Notes under the pieces: generated by a model
Database searches by the model: none
The model's input: the letters and a program-made list of their open reading frames with translations, nothing else
Told to the model about the DNA's origin: nothing
Part shown: piece by piece, positions 37,089 through 47,505 of the stretch
Position numbering within the stretch: position 1 is the first letter of the stretch
Layout: the number at the start of each line of letters is the position of its first letter
Made by a program: the position numbers and the translations under genes
Origin: Moniliophthora roreri
Taxonomy: Eukaryota > Basidiomycota > Agaricomycetes > Agaricales > Marasmiaceae
Reading direction: 5' to 3'
DNA: 64,000 nt
Assembly (NCBI GenBank): GCA_001466705.2
Contig: LATX02000211.1
Span: 1-64,000, forward strand

Positions 37089-38082
37089 ACGCGATTTCGG
37101 CTGTGTAACGGGAGGATCAAGCTCGGAAGCTTTACCCGAGCTNTAATCCAATACAATCCACGTTGTTCGATCCGAGGGGGGTCATTGAAGGCGTGCCACG
37201 CGCATAACGTCCGGTACTATCTCCCTGGAGGTAAGTGCGTGCTGCATTCTATGATGGGATGGATGTTTTACCTATCGCTTACAGCGGCTGGTGTAAAGAG
37301 CATATGGTCAGAAACGGCAACACTGAAAGGAATCATCAACATACCAGCAAACAGTGTTCCGGGGTCTCCTCGGTTGATAAACGTGAACGCATCATCATCC
37401 TTCCCCATGGTCACATTCGTTGCCACCAGGCTGTTAAGCTGGAAAAAAGTTATATTATACGGCTTGACTCCTCCCTTGATTCTCAGTCCCCAGGGTTCGC
37501 AAGTATTAGCGACACTCGTAACATTTGCGGAAACCGTAAAGTCGGATGAGTCTGGAATTTGGGGGAGGCAATCCGAGTTTCCGGCTACAGATAGTGTTAG
37601 TCCTTCAATCAGCGGCGAGAAGGAGGTCGACTAACCTTCTACGAAGTAAACCAACGGTGGAACCCCGCCCGAGTTTCCCTCCGAATCGACTAAATCCAGT
37701 ATGAGTTTACTCCCTACCAACGGAACGTGCACGGTTCAGCTCGGATTACGTTTAGAAGACATGATAACGTACCGGCGGCGTGCATTGCCGTCCACTTTAG
37801 TTCGCTCCTATTCGTACCCAAAAGACTAATCCTCCGAGATCATATAATATGGAGGAACGCCAGCTTGAGTAGGATCACTAGCCTGTATAGTGACAGATTG
37901 AGTCGAACATGATTCGAGTGAGGAACCGATCTGCTCGTAATCAGAAGTGATATTTGGTAATGGAACGGGTTAGAGCTTACTGTGGACCCAAGACTCCAAC
38001 CGAGTTTTAGATTCTTCTGACATTTAGCAGGAGTGACAGAGAGGATGATCAAGAATAATGAAAGGGCAAAGAACGATCGCAT
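36720..38082 (-). pseudogene. Receptor-like single-pass membrane protein, interrupted
   Basis: Exons in reading order are 38082-37981, 37930-37773, 37713-37636, 37584-37345, and 37220 to 36720 through the N at 37143. The signal peptide is MRSFFALSLFLIILSVTPAKC. The outer part has two beta-rich modules (SVTIQASDPTQAGVPPYYMI, LILDLVDSEGNSGGVPP, GGVKPYNITFFQ). A membrane span (PIIIGVVVGVFVVLAIGHAWYF) is followed by basic residues and a tail with ELPPPYADAREMEGEYE, a PPxY motif. Two faults block a clean product. The second exon needs one base fewer near 37831-37836 to keep frame, and the N at 37143 leaves the frame unresolved. Either may be an assembly error, so the gene may be intact in reality. 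The outer modules resemble many uncharacterised agaric surface proteins. Confidence 0.65.
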
Positions 38083-38204
38083 CTCGGGAGAATGGGGAGA
38101 AAGTCAATGCATGATGGGCATCAGTTTTTGAGTCCTTGATTGATATAGTTGTGGTAATGAGGACCGGGAATTACCGGTCCATTGAAACGAAACACAGCAT
38201 AGGG

Positions 38205-39010
38205 CTGTTATGACTACGAGTGGCTGGCGGTTCTGCTTTGATGATTTACGCCACCAAGAGTTCAAAGAATCACTGCAAGTGGCGTTGAAGCTGATGAGAG
38301 TTTCGGATATCACATTTGCCCTAGTGCGTACTACAACCCCGCTCATCGTAGCCTGCCATCCATTTTCCATCTTCTATAGTTCTCTGAAAGGATATCCGTC
38401 TCAAGCCAGATTCACAACTGAGATGCTATGGCAGTTTCCTCCAGGGTGTTGAAGCACCGTACCTGTACTATACTAAACTAGGTACATTAGGAACACTAGT
38501 TAATGTATTACTTGCGTCTGTGATCAACTACGGAACTTACAAAGTATGTTCCTGAACTTCTCCGGAGCTTGCACTACAGTCATAGGAGTGCTCCCTCGTC
38601 CAGTAGGAGTATTGTAGCCTCATGCACAATACAGTAGAACACATGTAGAATTCATGTATAGTTCCTTCCGCTGTCAGAGGATTGTATTGTGTCTCTCCAA
38701 GACACATTATTCTTGGATACTTCGTCTCACAAGTATTCAGTAGCTTACATCCATAGCTTACTAGGTTTCTCCGTTTATCTACGGAACTTATCCTTTAGAG
38801 TAGTATAAAAGCAAGCATGTATGTAGCTACATTCCTCAGTTCAATTTACATTGACTACTCTGCACATCGCACCTCTACAACCCTCAAGGTTCTAACAAGC
38901 TCTCGTACAAATGTGAGTTGAGCACACTCCACTGCGCTTTACGTCTCCGTTCTGTCTCAACACAGGGCACGGTGTTCTCAGAAAGGAAGCCGAGTATGGT
39001 ACCTTCATCA
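38205..39010 (+). repeat. Dispersed repeat block B, copy 2, left part
   Basis: It matches 63150-63420 almost base for base at its left end (TATGACTACGAGTGGCTGG at 38210; CCCTAGTGCGTACTACAACC at 38320), and 55012-55045 near 38983. A stretch of about 500 bp (38455-38965) is not shared with the other copies. Confidence 0.6.
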
Positions 39011-39220
39011 GGAAAACGGTCGACTCGGATTGGACTCCTTGTTAAGGAAAAAAAGTTAGTTTTTACTTGCCAAGCAGCTTTTACTTATTCTTCACCTCCG
39101 TCTCTCCTGAAAAAGTGTCTTTTACTTGGAATCAGATACTTTTACTTATATCTACAGATACTGGCCGGGGCTCACTATGCAGCCCTCTCGTCGCCGTTGC
39201 TACCTTGTTGCTACCTTATT

Positions 39221-39593
39221 TGTTACGCAAGTCCTTCGCTTCTAACACTAAGTTCAAGTTTGAGCTTGATGATGGATTTTCTGAAGTCAATTGATTTGAT
39301 TGATTGACTTAGAAAGAAGATCAAGAAGTTGGGACAAGGTTTTGATAAGCTTTTAACCAGGTCAAGCTGAAGAAGCTTGTCTACTGGCTGGTACATTTAT
39401 ATAGACTCTAACTATGACTAATACTCAGAACTATTAATAGCTACTATGAGTAATCAAGTGAGTCTTGGTAAGAAAAGAAAGTCATAGAAGGATTGGTAAA
39501 GAAAAAGAACATTTGACTAAGTAAGAAAATGAGAAATGGAATACAAGTACATTAGATGCCCTACAAGTCCTTGGAGTCCTCATGATTGTAACA
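39221..39593 (-). repeat. LTR (3' LTR in sense orientation)
   Basis: 373 bp, starting TGTTACGCAAG and ending GATTGTAACA on the plus strand. It differs from the other LTR at five bases, all at CpG or former CpG positions. Confidence 0.97.
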
Positions 39594-40707
39594 TTAGCCC
39601 CTGTTTTGGTTCGAAGTTCCAGCTTCGAACACTGTTGCCCCATTGACATATCTCACTGGTACAAATGTCCTCTCTTCTCCGTCTTCGGTGGTGATAGTGA
39701 TGGGTTCCCTGTCGTCGGTGATGTGGACGATGGTGTAGACCAGGGGTTCTTCTTCTTCCTCAGTAGAAGTGGGGCTCGTCGGTGAGATTGGAGAGGGTGG
39801 CCGAATCACCGTAGTCCTCCTCAAAGCCATCAAGAGTTGGATGACTCCTAATAGACCATGCAATAAAAATTTGTTCACTTTGTCGTAGTTGTGGGCAATG
39901 GTCAGAGAGATGGTGAGGTTGGTATGTGTGGCAGACCGAACACTTGTAGTCTCGATAGTCCTGTGTATTGTGACTGCGTTTATGGCACCAATCACATCGA
40001 GAAAATCTGTCATGGATACCGGACTGGTTCATGAGGATGACGTTTGATTTTCAGGTTCGGTTGTTTCGGCATCGTCGTTGTTTTTGGGGGGGATCTGGTT
40101 GTTCGGGGGTATTTGGACGGAGAGTCCAGGAGGTGTCCCAGGGGTCCTCTGGGGCGGTCCAGTCTCGGGTGGTCCAGGTGTTCTCTGGGTCGTTGTTTGC
40201 TGGGATTGTGTAAGGGATACAAGGGGGTGGGGTAGGGGTTCTGTCAAGTTGGGCTCTGGTGGTGATAGGGATCTCCTCGACCTCGGGGCTGAATTGGACT
40301 CGGAGTTTAATGGTTTGGGGGATGGGTTCTGGGGGTGCTGACGCTCTGATTGCAGTGGAGGGGACTGGGGAAGGTCTGGGCTCAGGACTCGGAGATGGTT
40401 CTGGCTGATCGAACCCATTTGAATCGAAACAGTCGATCGGGATCGGTGGGGCAGATGCGGGTCTGGAGCTCTTGACGAGCTCATAGTCCTCGAGGGCCTC
40501 GACGGAAGGTCTAGGAGGATATTCCAGTCCGCCTGTGGGAGATGTCTCTCCTCTGCTGGTGGTGGAGTAATCTGGTTGGGGTTCAGAGTGAGGGAAAAAG
40601 AGGGCGGGGGCGCAAATCATCGGTACCGTCAGTTGCCCTGGGATCATAAATCCCGAGGCTGCTATATCAACCACGAGTCTGTTGAGTTGGAGGTTGGCGG
40701 CAGTCAT
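39594..40707 (-). pseudogene. Retrotransposon ORF3: Pro-rich protein with zinc-finger-like motif
   Basis: The ATG at 40707 overlaps the pol stop as ATGA. The first 218 residues are rich in Pro, Ser and Glu (for example PEPSPSPEPRPSPVPSTAIR) and end at a TGA at 40051-40053. Reading on in the same frame gives CDWCHKRSHNTQDYRDYKC, SVC and HHLSDHC, a plausible zinc-binding arrangement of Cys and His. The frame then closes at 39760. A second frame from about 39850 to 39594 (TEEEEEPLVYTIVHITDDRE, then EERTFVPVRYVNG) looks like the true C-terminus, so one frameshift is likely near 39.8-39.9 kb. Position 3' of integrase suggests an accessory or gag-like nucleic-acid-binding protein; the function is unknown. 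Confidence 0.6.
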
Positions 40708-43700
40708 AAGACTGTCAAAGTGTTGGTACTGGCGTTGGATGAATTGGTAGTCGCTGAGAAGATGGTCAATGAGTGGGGTGTTTCAGGCTGCTTGGATGAT
40801 CCTTTCTTGATAGGCAGTGTTATTGAGAAGGTAAAGGAGCTGGGCAGCTGTGGGGTGGAGGTTCTCGTATGTGTAAGATTGAGACATTGTGATGCTTTGG
40901 TGAGGATTTGCCTAATCTTGTTGGCCTTTTTATAATCTGCTAGGGTCTCTTGGGCGTGTTCAAAGTCTTCTTCCCACAACCATTCATTCTCCGCTGAGGG
41001 GTATCCTTTCCAGGAAACTAGAAACTTTTGAGGTTTCCTTTTCGGGGAGTGTCCGATGATCGCCTCTATCTCGTGTTCTTCTTGTCCTTCTATCAGGTCA
41101 GGCAGTGGTTTTAGGAAATTTCTTCCATGGACTTCGTTTTGTTTGTATGGGGATAGAAGGGATGTGTGGAAGACGGAGTGAACCTTCCATTGTTCTGGTA
41201 AAGCCAGTTTGTATGTCACCGGCCCTAACACTGTTTCTATTTTGAAGGGTCCTTCTCTTTTCGGTGCTAGTTTCTTCAACAGGTATCCGAAATTGAGGTT
41301 TTTCCCTTCTAACCATACCTTTTGTCCTACAGTGAATGGTTTAAATGATCATTTGGCTGTTCCTTCCATCTTTCTCCTTGCTAGTTCCATAAGGGAATAT
41401 GTTTCTTCTCGGAGTTTCTTCAACTCCGATAGCCTGATTTCTATAGATGGAATTGTCGTTTTCGTAAATGCCATAGGAAGGGGTCTAGGGTTGTATCCCA
41501 TCATAAGGTAGAACAGAGATTTCTTCATTGTGGAATGTGTTCTGTTGTTGTGTGTGAATTCGGCAAAAGGGAGAAATTCTGCCCATCTGTCTTGTTGTCT
41601 AGAACAGAACATTCGAAGGAAGACTTCTAGTTCTTGGTTGACCCTTTCAGATTCTCCATCTGTTTGTGGATGAAATGTGGTACTCATCATGTGTTTTACT
41701 CCTAACTGTTTTCCTAGCTCCTGGAAGACCTTCACGGCAAACCGAGGATCTCTATCAGAGATAATTTTGTTGGGTAATCCAAATCGTTTGTATATGTTGT
41801 TGAGGAGTAATGTTGCAGTTTGCTCTGCATCAATGGTTTTGTTACAAGGTGTGAAAATTACTCCCTTTGTAGAGGAGTGGTCCACTACAACTAAAATTGT
41901 GTCGTAACCTTTCGATTCTGGCAGGTCTGTGATTAAATCCATCGTGATTTTTGAGAATGGTAATGCATCTTTTTCCCCTTCAATAGGTAGTATTGGGGCT
42001 TTAGTTGGGTGGGTAATGGTTTTACTTTCTTGACATCTCGCACATCCATCGACAAACATCTTGACAAATTTAGCCATTCCTGGCCACCAGTATTCTCTAG
42101 AGACTTGCTCCAATGTATTGAATTGTCCAGAGTGTCCGATTCCTTTTGCCTCGTGGATCATCTTCACAATTTCCTGTCGAAGGTTCCCTTTGTTTGGAAC
42201 GTAACACCTATTTTTGTAGAAAAGAAGGCCTTCTCGAATGGTCCAGTCCTCTAATGCCGATTTGATCAGTGGTGGTCCTTCTTTTAGAATCGTCCTCATT
42301 GCATCATCGTATAAAGTTTCTCCTTTTAGGTTTTCTAAGAGATCATTCTGTAATTTAACGTCTATGGCTCTCAGGAAGAACTTATCTGGTAGCATGACGA
42401 TATTGTCATTATCGTTTTTGTTGTTATCGATGTGATCTGGTCTTCTAGAAAGGGCATCTGATTGTGTCATCTTTGTTCCTGCTGTGTGAATTAATTGAAG
42501 GTCAAATTGGAATAAAAATAGACTCCATCTGGCTTGTCTTCGGTTTAGTTTTTGTGCCGTTTTGAAAAACATGAGGTTTTTGTGATCGGATAGAATGGTG
42601 ATTGGATGTTTCCCTCTCATGAGGTAATGTCGCCAGGATTCAAGGGCTCTGACGATGCTGAAAAGTTCCCAATCATAAATTTCATAATTCCTTTCCATTG
42701 GTGTGAGAGAATGTGAGATGTAGCCACACGGATGCCATTCTCCATCAGTTCCTTGTTGTCTGAGGACTGCCCCCGTTGCCCATTTCGATGCATTGCATTC
42801 TATCAGGAAGGGTTTTTCAGTATCTGGCATTATCAACACTGGTTCTGAGAGGAACTTCCACTTTAGTGCATCAAATGCTACTTGGCATTCTTTGGTCCAT
42901 TTGAATTTCTTGTCCTTTTTCGTTAGATCATTTAGCGGTCTGGCAAGTTCTGAAAACCGTCCAATGAACTTTCGATAGAAGTTTCCAAACTCTAAGAATG
43001 ATCGGACTCCTCTGACTGTCATGGGTGGTTTCCAGTCTCGTATTCCAGCTAGTTTTACAGGGTCCATCCCGATATATCCCGGTCTGATGATCATTCCTAA
43101 GAAATCTATTTCCGTAATGTCAAATCTGCATTTTTCCGGTTTTAGGAATAAATCATGGAGTCGTAAGTGTTCTAGAACTTTGATAGTTTGCTTTCGATGA
43201 GTTTCCAGATCCAGAGAGAATATCAGAATATTGTCCATATAGATGACTATCCAGCCTTCTTCGATATAATCAGCAAAGATGTCATCCATAAATGATTGGA
43301 ACATAGCTGGAGAATTGGATAGTCCAAAGAACATCACCATAGGTTCGAAAAGTCCTTTGTTCATTTTGAAAGCTGCCTTCCATTGATCTCCATTCTTGAT
43401 TCTGATATTGTTGTATCCGTTTCATAAGTCCAATTTAGTGAAGTATTGTGCTCCTTTTAGTTTGTCAATGAGGTCTGACATGAGTGGTAAAGGATAGGCG
43501 TTTTTGATCGTGGCTTTGTTAAGTTCTCGATAATCTTGGCATAGCCTAAAGGCTCCTTTTTCCTTTTTCGATACGAAGAAGAAGGGTGAGGCCATTGGTG
43601 ATTTCAAAGGTCATATGTAGCATTTTCGGAGATTATCGGTAAGGAATTCGTTCTGAAGTTGTTGTTCTATTGGGGATAGGGGATAAACCTTGCAGTTCAG

Positions 43701-44387
43701 CGCTTCTACTCCGGGTTTGAGATCGATGGCGTGATCATAGGGTCTAGACTCAGGAAATCTTTCTGATGCGTGTTTTTCAAACTGCCGTTTATAGTCAATA
43801 AGGAAATCAGGAATTAATTCCTCAATGGGTTTCTTTTCCTCCATTTTTTGGTTGTGTTCCAACATTTGAGAAACCGAAGTTTTTGCTTGTATGAGAACTT
43901 CCGGTGGTGTATGGTCTAATACTCCTTTGAATCGTTTGATGTTGAGTTTTCTTCTAGGCGGTATTTCGATTTTCCCATGTTTCCAGTCGATCTGTGGGTT
44001 ATAATGTCGTAACCATGGCATTCTGAGAATGAGTTGTTCACCTCCCAAACTGGATACCATAAGGTCTTCCATCATCTTTTGATTTCCAATAAAGAAGGTT
44101 ACTTGGGCCATATGTATTACATATGCCGAAGTGTTTAGGGTTCCGTCTATGTTAAGGACTTTAATCCTTTTGTCTAGTTTGGTCAGGGGAAGACGTAGCT
44201 TTCTGGCTGTAACTTGGCTAATAAAATTTCCTTCTGCTCCTGAGTCAAGGAGTGCTAATTTTTCGATGATTTGATCTCCAGTGTAGAGCGCCAGTGGAAT
44301 ATGCATTGAATTTCGTTCCATTGCGGCCGATATAATTACATTAGAGATACGAATTGGTGGGGGAGACGTCAAGCTCAACCGCCGCAC
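40704..44387 (-). pseudogene. Retrotransposon pol: PR-RT-RNaseH-IN-chromodomain, inactivated
   Basis: One reading frame in the -1 phase relative to gag. Parts in order: aspartic protease LALLDSGAEGNF near 44.24 kb; RT with [20 protein letters not shown] (43.5 kb) and YMDN at the active site (43230-43241) where YxDD is expected; RNase H with ECNASKWATGAVL and the GTKMTQSDALSRRPD end; integrase zinc finger (H-H with CARCQ); the DDE core (TMDLI, ISDRDPRF, GESERVNQELE); a GPY/F-like stretch; and a chromodomain EAIIGHSPKRKPQKFLVSWK then GYPSAENEWLWEEDFEHA. In-frame TGA stops lie at about 43608-43610, 43419-43421 and 41346-41351. All three are single-base changes, so the frame is otherwise intact and decay is recent. 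Confidence 0.93.
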
Positions 44388-45787
44388 TAAAAACCTCCTC
44401 CTTCCATAAGGTCGAGAATCTGGGTTTGTTCTTCTTCAGAGAAATCTCGGTAAATAGCACGGATTTTATGATACGCATCTTCTGGGGTAGATTTCTTTGG
44501 GTTTTCCTTTTTCTGTTCGTTCTTCGGCTTCTCTAGACAATTCTTTGCAATATGTCCTGGTTTGCTACATTTATAGCATAACCCCTTTCGGTGATATTCC
44601 TGTGCTTCTTCGTCAGAGATCCGGTTTACCTTCGTTTCGGGTTTCGATGTCTTCTTCATCTTTTCTCCTCTAGTAATGGCCATCATGGTGAGCCATGCAT
44701 TATTGTACTTCCTGGCTCTGTCATACCACCCTTCAATGGTGTCTGGTTGATCTGGTTGCATTAGGCATGATTTGAGAAGAGCTGGATGGAGTCCGGCAAG
44801 GAAATGATCAATGAGGGCCCTGTCATCGTATTCGGTGTCAATAGAAAGGAGACGGAAGTCTGTGATGTATTCGTCCACATGTTTCTTGTTTTGTTTGAGA
44901 AGCTTCATCTTCAGTCTGGCGTTGGTTCCTATGTCTAGAGGTTGAAACACCTTTTTGAAATCTTCGAGAAATTCTTCCCATGTCATCACATGAATCTGAT
45001 CTTCTGGTTTGGTATCTGAGGGTTCCGCTTCTTTCTCCTTAAGGGCTTTTTTGTATTCGTCCATTTTTGCCTTCATCCAATTTGCGGCATGCCCTTCTTT
45101 CATATAGGACAAGGTGAATAGAATCTTGTCTTTGTCGTTCGGGTAAAGGGTGTCGTTAGCCATGAGGTATAAATCTACCTCAGTAAGGAAGGTACTAGCC
45201 TTGGCTGGGCTTCCATCATAGCTGTTCAGAACTGCTACCTTGTTCTCTTTCTTTCTTTCTCCATTCGTTAATGTCTGCAAGGCGGAAATTAAATCCTGAA
45301 GCGATGTTGAGGTCTGCTGTGTAGTCATGGGGTCTGACGGAGGAGGTGAGGAAGGTGAAGTGGTTATAATAGGGGTTTCCGGTCTGTTGGTTTCTAGTTG
45401 CCTGTTCGAAGATGACAGCGAGTTCTGGGTTCCGGAGTGTTGGGTCTGAATTACTGTTTCTGAGTTCGGGGAGTTCGTCTGTTCCTGTGAAGGCTCCTGC
45501 GACTGTTGGGAAGAGGTTTGGGTCGACGTTCTCCTTTCGTCGTCTGATAGATCGAAGCCTGTTGTGAAGTCTATTGTTTGTCTGGTCCTGGACCTGGTTC
45601 TGGGTGTTGTGGTTGTCCGTTGTCTGATTTCTTCCCTTGCCTCTTCCTGGGCAAGTAGTTCTAGTCTCTGGATTCTTTGCTCAAATGTGAGCTTGTCTTC
45701 TGGAATGACAAGAAGGAAAGCTCTCCTCTGTTGTTCTCGTTCTGCTAGTTCTGGGTCTTCGGCAGGGGTTCGCCGATGTCTAGACAT
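44387..45787 (-). CDS. Retrotransposon Gag polyprotein
   Basis: 466 residues without interruption. It forms the particle and packages element RNA. The N-terminal 170 residues are polar (Gln/Ser/Thr-rich). The Ty3-type gag domain follows (about residues 185-340, with AANWMKAKMDEYKKAL, MTWEEFLEDFKKVFQP and YITDFRLLSI). One zinc knuckle CYKCSKPGHIAKNC lies at residues 404-417. The start at 45787 is the first ATG after the primer-binding region. The stop TAG at 44387-44389 is preceded by a run of five T, where the -1 shift into pol would occur. Confidence 0.95.
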   Translation of the reverse strand: MSRHRRTPAEDPELAEREQQRRAFLLVIPEDKLTFEQRIQRLELLAQEEAREEIRQRTTTTPRTRSRTRQTIDFTTGFDLSDDERRTSTQTSSQQSQEPSQEQTNSPNSETVIQTQHSGTQNSLSSSNRQLETNRPETPIITTSPSSPPPSDPMTTQQTSTSLQDLISALQTLTNGERKKENKVAVLNSYDGSPAKASTFLTEVDLYLMANDTLYPNDKDKILFTLSYMKEGHAANWMKAKMDEYKKALKEKEAEPSDTKPEDQIHVMTWEEFLEDFKKVFQPLDIGTNARLKMKLLKQNKKHVDEYITDFRLLSIDTEYDDRALIDHFLAGLHPALLKSCLMQPDQPDTIEGWYDRARKYNNAWLTMMAITRGEKMKKTSKPETKVNRISDEEAQEYHRKGLCYKCSKPGHIAKNCLEKPKNEQKKENPKKSTPEDAYHKIRAIYRDFSEEEQTQILDLMEGGGF

Positions 45788-45829
45788 GATGTCTTCGTTG
45801 GGTGCCTGAACCTAGGAAGGTCAGCAGGA

Positions 45830-45841
45830 TCAGCTTGACCT
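45830..45841 (-). other. Candidate self-priming site (PBS)
   Basis: Two bases after the 5' LTR (sense) lies AGGTCAAGCTGA. It is the exact complement of TCAGCTTGACCT inside the same LTR (45982-45993), at the position where transcription should start. No TGG-type tRNA primer site is present next to the LTR. Confidence 0.6.
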
Positions 45842-45843
45842 AA

Positions 45844-46216
45844 TGTTATGTGAGTCCTTCGCTTCTAACACTAAGTTCAAGTTTGAGCTTGATGATGGAT
45901 TTTCTGAAGTCAATTGATTTGATTGATTGACTTAGAAAGAAGATCAAGAAGTTGGGACAAGGTTTTGATAAGCTTTTAACCAGGTCAAGCTGAAGAAGCT
46001 TGTCTACTGGCTGGTACATTTATATAGACTCTAACTATGACTAATACTCAGAACTATTAATAGCTACTATGAGTAATCAAGTGAGTCTTGGTAAGAAAAG
46101 AAAGTCATAGAAGGATTGGTAAAGAAAAAGAACATTTGACTAAGTAAGAAAACGAGAAATGGAATACAAGTACATTAGATGCCCTACAAGTCCTCGGAGT
46201 CCTCATGATTGTAACA
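45844..46216 (-). repeat. LTR (5' LTR in sense orientation)
   Basis: 373 bp, starting TGTTATGTGAG on the plus strand and ending GTAACA at 46216. It carries the promoter for the element. Confidence 0.97.
46020..46026 (-). promoter_or_regulatory. TATA box in 5' LTR
   Basis: TATATAA on the minus strand. Transcription about 33 bases downstream would begin at 45993, the first base of the segment complementary to the candidate primer-binding site. Confidence 0.6.
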
Positions 46217-46419
46217 TTATTGCTGCAATCACTGCCCTCTGATCGTCGCTGCTACTCTCGCTGTCACTGCCACCCCTGTCGCCTTCTCATCGCTGTCACT
46301 CTCCCGTGATTACCGCTGTCCTATCTCTGCGCCGCCACCCTTTGCTACCTTATCCAATCAACATAAAATGGCAGACCTACCCTGGGGACTTTTATCATTT
46401 CTGAGCGCTGGACATTACA

Positions 46420-46880
46420 ACTTAAGGGAGAATAGACATATCCCTTCCAACCTATACGACCCCTGTCGAATGCTCATTTTTTCACTAGAACCCAGTATTC
46501 CCTACCATTTTACCATGTAATAGACCTATTCTTTTCGAAGTCGATGACACCACCATCTTTCATTATGATCCGTCAAGCGCAGAGATCCCTTCAGCAGCAA
46601 CTGTAATTGATGGATCAAAGTTCTGTGCGGCTTCAGCGGCTTCTTCGTAACAGGATCTCGTACACAGAAGGAAGCGTCAATGGTGATCCCGGTATCTCTT
46701 CCTTGGAAACGCTCTTATTCTGGGAGTTGGAGCAGAAAGTGGAGTACGAAAGGTTTGGTCTAGCTGACGAGGCAGGAGTAATGAGGTTTTGAGAAACTTG
46801 ATGGTTGCAGGGGGTTTCGCAGGAAGCTGATTTTCGAATTCTATATCCGAGCCGCGTCGCATCCTTCAATCATCTGCACT
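46420..46880 (+). repeat. Dispersed repeat block B, copy 2, right part
   Basis: It matches 55732-56240 (ATATCCCTTCCAACCTATA; TTTCATTATGATCCGT; GGTTTGGTCTAGCTGACGAG). The left part of this copy ends near 39.0 kb, so the LTR element and about 430 bp of other sequence lie inside it. Confidence 0.65.
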
Positions 46881-47505
46881 CCTGAGCAACTCTCTGGAAC
46901 AGCACAACGTAGCTGGATAGTGTAGAATCTGACTCTCCCTGAGCGAAATGACGGCAGTGATTGGTGAACGATTGTTCGTTGTAGACGAATAAAATGGATG
47001 CGAATATAGAATATAGATATTTGGGTCAATAAAGCTGTTTGTTGTATTTCAGGTCATCGTATCGAAGAGCTGCGTAGTATGGACTAGTATTCATTGATAG
47101 CTGTCCCCTACATAGGGATCAGTTCCCGTCAGACTAACAGAAATAGAACACTCACCGCATTTAAGATTCAGATCACCTCAACTCAGCCTTGTCATCTCTC
47201 AGCTCAAGTCTGCGAGCATCAATGCGATCCTGATATTGTTGAATGATCCATTGCTCTTCCCGAGAGAACCAAGCAAAAACAGAGAGATAATTGGTGGGTC
47301 TATATTGAGGTATAACAGGTTGCGTGTTGATGGTGTTTAGAGTGGGTATGATACCGGGATTAAGGTTTTGGAAGCAACATAGTCCCAGAAATCACCATCA
47401 TAGGCTTCCTTGGTTCTTGGATTACTTCCTGCTCTTTGAATGAGCATTCTTTGAGCAAGTGCAGGTGCGTTTGATACTATCGAGCATATGGACTTGCATC
47501 CCATA
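46881..47505. other. Intergenic, nothing recognised
   Basis: I see no gene. The stretch ends at the target-site duplication of the hAT-like element. Confidence 0.4.

Larger units (their letters stand above)
39221..46216 (-). mobile_element. Ty3/gypsy LTR retrotransposon with chromodomain
   Basis: The 6,996-bp element is bounded by 373-bp LTRs starting TGTTA and ending TAACA, and flanked by the 5-bp target duplication TTATT (39216-39220 and 46217-46221). Sense is the minus strand. Order along the sense strand: gag, protease, reverse transcriptase, RNase H, integrase, chromodomain, then a further ORF with a zinc-finger-like motif. The RT-RNaseH-integrase order makes it Ty3/gypsy, and the chromodomain places it among chromoviruses. 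It is inactive: pol has three in-frame TGA stops and a changed RT active site. The LTRs differ at five positions of 373, so it is fairly young. Confidence 0.97.

Noticed and set aside
41346..43613. Programmed stop-codon readthrough in pol at the three TGA codons
   Set aside because: There are three separate stops, all at positions that a single CpG transition explains, together with a dead RT site, so decay is the simpler reading.
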